From: Desulfococcus multivorans
GTDB lineage: Bacteria; Desulfobacterota; Desulfobacteria; Desulfobacterales; Desulfococcaceae
Assembly (NCBI RefSeq): GCF_001854245.1
Contig: NZ_CP015381.1
Coordinates: 1-64,000, forward strand
DNA length: 64,000 bases
Direction: 5' to 3'
In this document: positions 61,673 through 64,000 of the stretch, in pieces
Layout: each line of letters starts with the position of its first letter
How positions within the stretch are numbered: the first letter of the stretch is position 1
Made by a program: the position numbers and the translations under genes
The notes under the pieces: model-generated
What the model saw: only the letters and a program-made list of their open reading frames with translations
The model's database searches: none
Told to the model about the DNA's origin: nothing

Positions 61673-64000
61673 ATGATTGTGAAAAAGAAGATATATGTCG
61701 TCGCCTGTGCCGTTCTATCCGTTGACCTGCGTCACGCAGTCGAGCGGCTGGGGATGGATGTCGTATTCCGGTTCCTGGAGGCCGGCCTCCACGATCGGCC
61801 GAACCTGCTGCGGGAGAAACTCCAGGGAGCTGTAGACGAGATCAACGCTGCGGGTGACGCGTCGCGAATCGTCATCGGCTATGGTATCTGCGGCCGCGGA
61901 TCGGTAGGTGTCAAAGCCGGCGACGTTCCCATGGCCATCCCACGGGTGCACGACTGCATCGCCCTTTTTTTGGGCGGCGACGCAGTCTACCGACGTGAAT
62001 TCCGCAAGGCCCCGGGAACCTACTACATTTCCGCCGGTTGGTACGAAGAGAAAACCGAGCCCCTCTCCCAGCGCCGTCTCTGGGCCGGCTACGGTGCGGA
62101 GCGGCTGCATTACGATGATCTGGTGAGGACATATGGGGTTGAGGCTGCCGACCGAACCTTCCGATTTCTGAACAGCTGGAAGACGCATTACCGTCGGGCG
62201 GCCTTTATCGATACCGGCGCAGGGAAATCGTTGAAATACGAGCAATACGCCCGGGACATGGCTGAAGAATACGGCTGGGATTTCGAGCGGATCGAAGGTG
62301 ACCATGCGCTGATGGAGAGGCTCCTGAAGGCGATGGAAAGCAGCGACGACATACTGGTGGTGCCGCCCCATCACGTCATTGGCTTCGACGCGCTTCGGGC
62401 CGGTCTGACCGCCAATCCCGCCTGGACGGGTCGAGCTGCGGACGCCTCCGGTCCCCAGGTGATGGTGGTGGACGACGTCCGGCCCTCCCTCCCGCGGCCC
62501 GACACCCGTCCCGCTTATGGGCGTGAAGAGGGGCCTCCAATGGTCAAAACCGGCTTGGGGATCGATGCGGGGGGCACCTACACTGATGCGGTGATCTATG
62601 ACGTTGCCCGTGGAAAAACTCTTTCAAAGAGCAAGGCCCTGACCACAAAATGGGATTTTACCCGGGGTATCGGGGAGGCGCTCGCCGGCCTCGACGGCGA
62701 GCGCCTCCGGACGGTGGAAATGGTGGCCCTCTCCACGACGCTTGCCACCAACGCCATTGTTGAGGGGGAAGGACAGAAGGTCGGTATGATCCTGATGCCG
62801 CCCTACGGGCTTTTCGACAGCCGGGACATCGCCTATGAACCCAAGGCCGTGGTCTCCGGCTCTCTCGAGATTTCGGGTCAGGAGCGGACCCCCGTCGACC
62901 CGGAGGAAGTCCGACGCATCGTCCGGCGGATGGTCGACCGGGATCAGGTTCGGGCCTTTGCGGTATCGGGGTTCGCGGGCAGTATCAACCCGGTTCACGA
63001 ACTGGCGGTAAAGCGGATCATCCGGGAGGAGACAGACCTCTTCGTGACCTGCGGTCATGAGCTGTCGGACATCCTCGATTTCAAGGTCCGGGCCCACACC
63101 GCCATGCTGAACGCCAGGATCATCCCACGCCTGGCCAGGCTTCTCGTGGATCTTGAAGCGGAGCTTTCCCGCTTCCACATCCACGCCCCAGTGGTGGTGG
63201 TAAAGGGGGACGGCACGCTCATGAGCGCGGCCATGGCCAAGGAGCGCCCGGTGGAGACGATACTTTCGGGACCTGCGGCCAGCGTGGCCGGCGCCCGGCA
63301 CCTTACGGGGCTTGCCGACGCTCTGGTGGTGGACATGGGGGGCACCACCACGGACACGGCGATCCTTCTGGGTGGAGGGGTATCCCTTTGTGACAGCGGC
63401 TCCAACGTGGGGGGGCACAAAACCCACGTCAAGGCTTTGGAAATCCGTACCCGTGGCCTGGGCGGCGACAGTCTGATCCAGATGGAGAAAGAGTCGATCA
63501 TCATCGGTCCCCGTCGGGTCGCCCCCATGGCCTGGCTGGGGACCCGTCACCCGGCCGCGGACCGGGCCGTCGCCTACCTGGAGACACGGATCCACCGATA
63601 TGCAGCATCCACCCGGGGCATGCAGATGCTGGCCCTGAACGGGACCCCGGAGGATATGGACCTGACCGATTCGGAGCGGGAGATCGTCGATCTCCTTGCC
63701 GAGAGGCCCTTCAGCATCGACGAAATTCTCGAAAGAACCGGGGCCATGATCGAACGGGCGTTGCCCATCCGGCGCCTCGAGGAATACGCCGTTATCCAGC
63801 GTTGTGGCCTCACCCCGACGGACCTGCTTCACATTACCGGTCGCTTCGATCGATGGGATGGTCGGACTGCGTCGCGATATGCCGCCATATACGCGGCCCT
63901 GGAGAAAAAAGATACGGCGGAGATGGCCGAAGCCATGCTGGATAAGGTCGTCCGGGATCTGGCCTTGGAATTGCTCAAGCGGGAGTTGGACGGCAAGATC
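61673..64000 (+). CDS. DUF1638 domain fused to hydantoinase/oxoprolinase (3' end beyond window)
   Basis: An open frame of 776 codons continuing past the last base. Residues about 1-260 are DUF1638: KIYVVACAVLSVDLRHAVE, IVIGYGICGRGSVGVKAGDVPMAIPRVHDCIALFLGG and FRKAPGTYYISAGWYE, with conserved Cys residues. After a short linker, residues from 290 form a hydantoinase/oxoprolinase (ASKHA fold) ATPase: TGLGIDAGGTYTDAVIYD (phosphate 1), STTLATNAIVEGEG, and LVVDMGGTTTDTAILLGGGV (phosphate 2). GAGGAG precedes the ATG. DUF1638 proteins are often found near corrinoid methyltransferases, where a reductive activase would be expected; the fusion suggests a cofactor-reactivation role. An internal ATG at 62540 with GAGGGG nearby could start the second domain alone. 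Confidence 0.85.
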   Translation, partial: MIVKKKIYVVACAVLSVDLRHAVERLGMDVVFRFLEAGLHDRPNLLREKLQGAVDEINAAGDASRIVIGYGICGRGSVGVKAGDVPMAIPRVHDCIALFLGGDAVYRREFRKAPGTYYISAGWYEEKTEPLSQRRLWAGYGAERLHYDDLVRTYGVEAADRTFRFLNSWKTHYRRAAFIDTGAGKSLKYEQYARDMAEEYGWDFERIEGDHALMERLLKAMESSDDILVVPPHHVIGFDALRAGLTANPAWTGRAADASGPQVMVVDDVRPSLPRPDTRPAYGREEGPPMVKTGLGIDAGGTYTDAVIYDVARGKTLSKSKALTTKWDFTRGIGEALAGLDGERLRTVEMVALSTTLATNAIVEGEGQKVGMILMPPYGLFDSRDIAYEPKAVVSGSLEISGQERTPVDPEEVRRIVRRMVDRDQVRAFAVSGFAGSINPVHELAVKRIIREETDLFVTCGHELSDILDFKVRAHTAMLNARIIPRLARLLVDLEAELSRFHIHAPVVVVKGDGTLMSAAMAKERPVETILSGPAASVAGARHLTGLADALVVDMGGTTTDTAILLGGGVSLCDSGSNVGGHKTHVKALEIRTRGLGGDSLIQMEKESIIIGPRRVAPMAWLGTRHPAADRAVAYLETRIHRYAASTRGMQMLALNGTPEDMDLTDSEREIVDLLAERPFSIDEILERTGAMIERALPIRRLEEYAVIQRCGLTPTDLLHITGRFDRWDGRTASRYAAIYAALEKKDTAEMAEAMLDKVVRDLALELLKRELDGKI

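Noticed and set aside
62624-63832. 402-residue minus-strand frame near the window end
   Set aside because: Antisense to the hydantoinase-type domain, whose ATPase motifs are unmistakable.

Overview
This 64-kb window looks like chromosomal DNA of a strictly anaerobic deltaproteobacterium (Desulfobacterota, most like a Desulfococcus/Desulfosarcina-type sulfate reducer). That placement is inference, from GC-rich coding sequence and from the gene set: an N-type (probably Na+-coupled) ATPase operon, a siroheme-type 4Fe-4S reductase-like protein, HypD/HypE, an FmdE-MoeA-MobB molybdenum block, a TRAP transporter, a CBS-domain response regulator paired with an SLC13 transporter, and a DUF1638-hydantoinase protein. 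There is no rRNA, tRNA, CRISPR array, phage region or transposase gene that I can see.

Layout. 0-9 kb: envelope and housekeeping genes (lytic transglycosylase, a mechanosensitive channel interrupted by an in-frame amber codon, a ferredoxin/sulfite-reductase-like protein, an NlpC/P60 lipoprotein, a KamA radical SAM protein and a queuosine-precursor transporter). 9-17 kb: NAD synthetase, Hsp33, GAPDH, a HAD phosphatase, a UbiB-like kinase and an ArsR regulator. 17.3-24 kb: a complete nine-gene N-ATPase operon (atpDCQRBEFAG) without a separate delta gene. 24-31 kb: RF3, outer-membrane phospholipase A, WrbA, a J-domain protein and hypDE. 31.5-38.3 kb: two glycosyltransferases (one a membrane-GT/GT2 fusion) and a TRAP dctPQM operon. 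38.5-43 kb: molybdenum-related genes and a universal stress protein. 43-51.5 kb: alanine racemase and a class IV aminotransferase on the minus strand, then a plus-strand cluster of a lysine-2,3-aminomutase-like protein, two D-Ala-D-Ala-ligase-like ATP-grasp enzymes and a GNAT-deacetylase-GNAT fusion. 52-57.9 kb: response regulator, SLC13 transporter, FAD oxidoreductase and EamA exporter. 58-64 kb: a small HTH protein, an amidohydrolase, a poly-gamma-glutamate-hydrolase-like protein, glutamate racemase, and a DUF1638-hydantoinase fusion running off the end.

Two signals stand out. First, nearly every longer intergenic gap holds a copy of one palindromic repeat with 18-bp terminal inverted repeats (CTCAACTTTCGACTTTCA / its complement). 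About twenty full, long or partial copies occur. Four copies are flanked by direct repeats of 6-7 bp unique to each site, and one copy sits inside an older degenerate copy. This is the behaviour of a non-autonomous transposable element (MITE-like) and I do not recognise the family. Second, the kamA-ATP-grasp-ATP-grasp-(GNAT-deacetylase-GNAT) cluster at 45.7-51.5 kb has the parts for making, acetylating and deacetylating a beta-amino-acid conjugate, and I know of no described pathway with this make-up.
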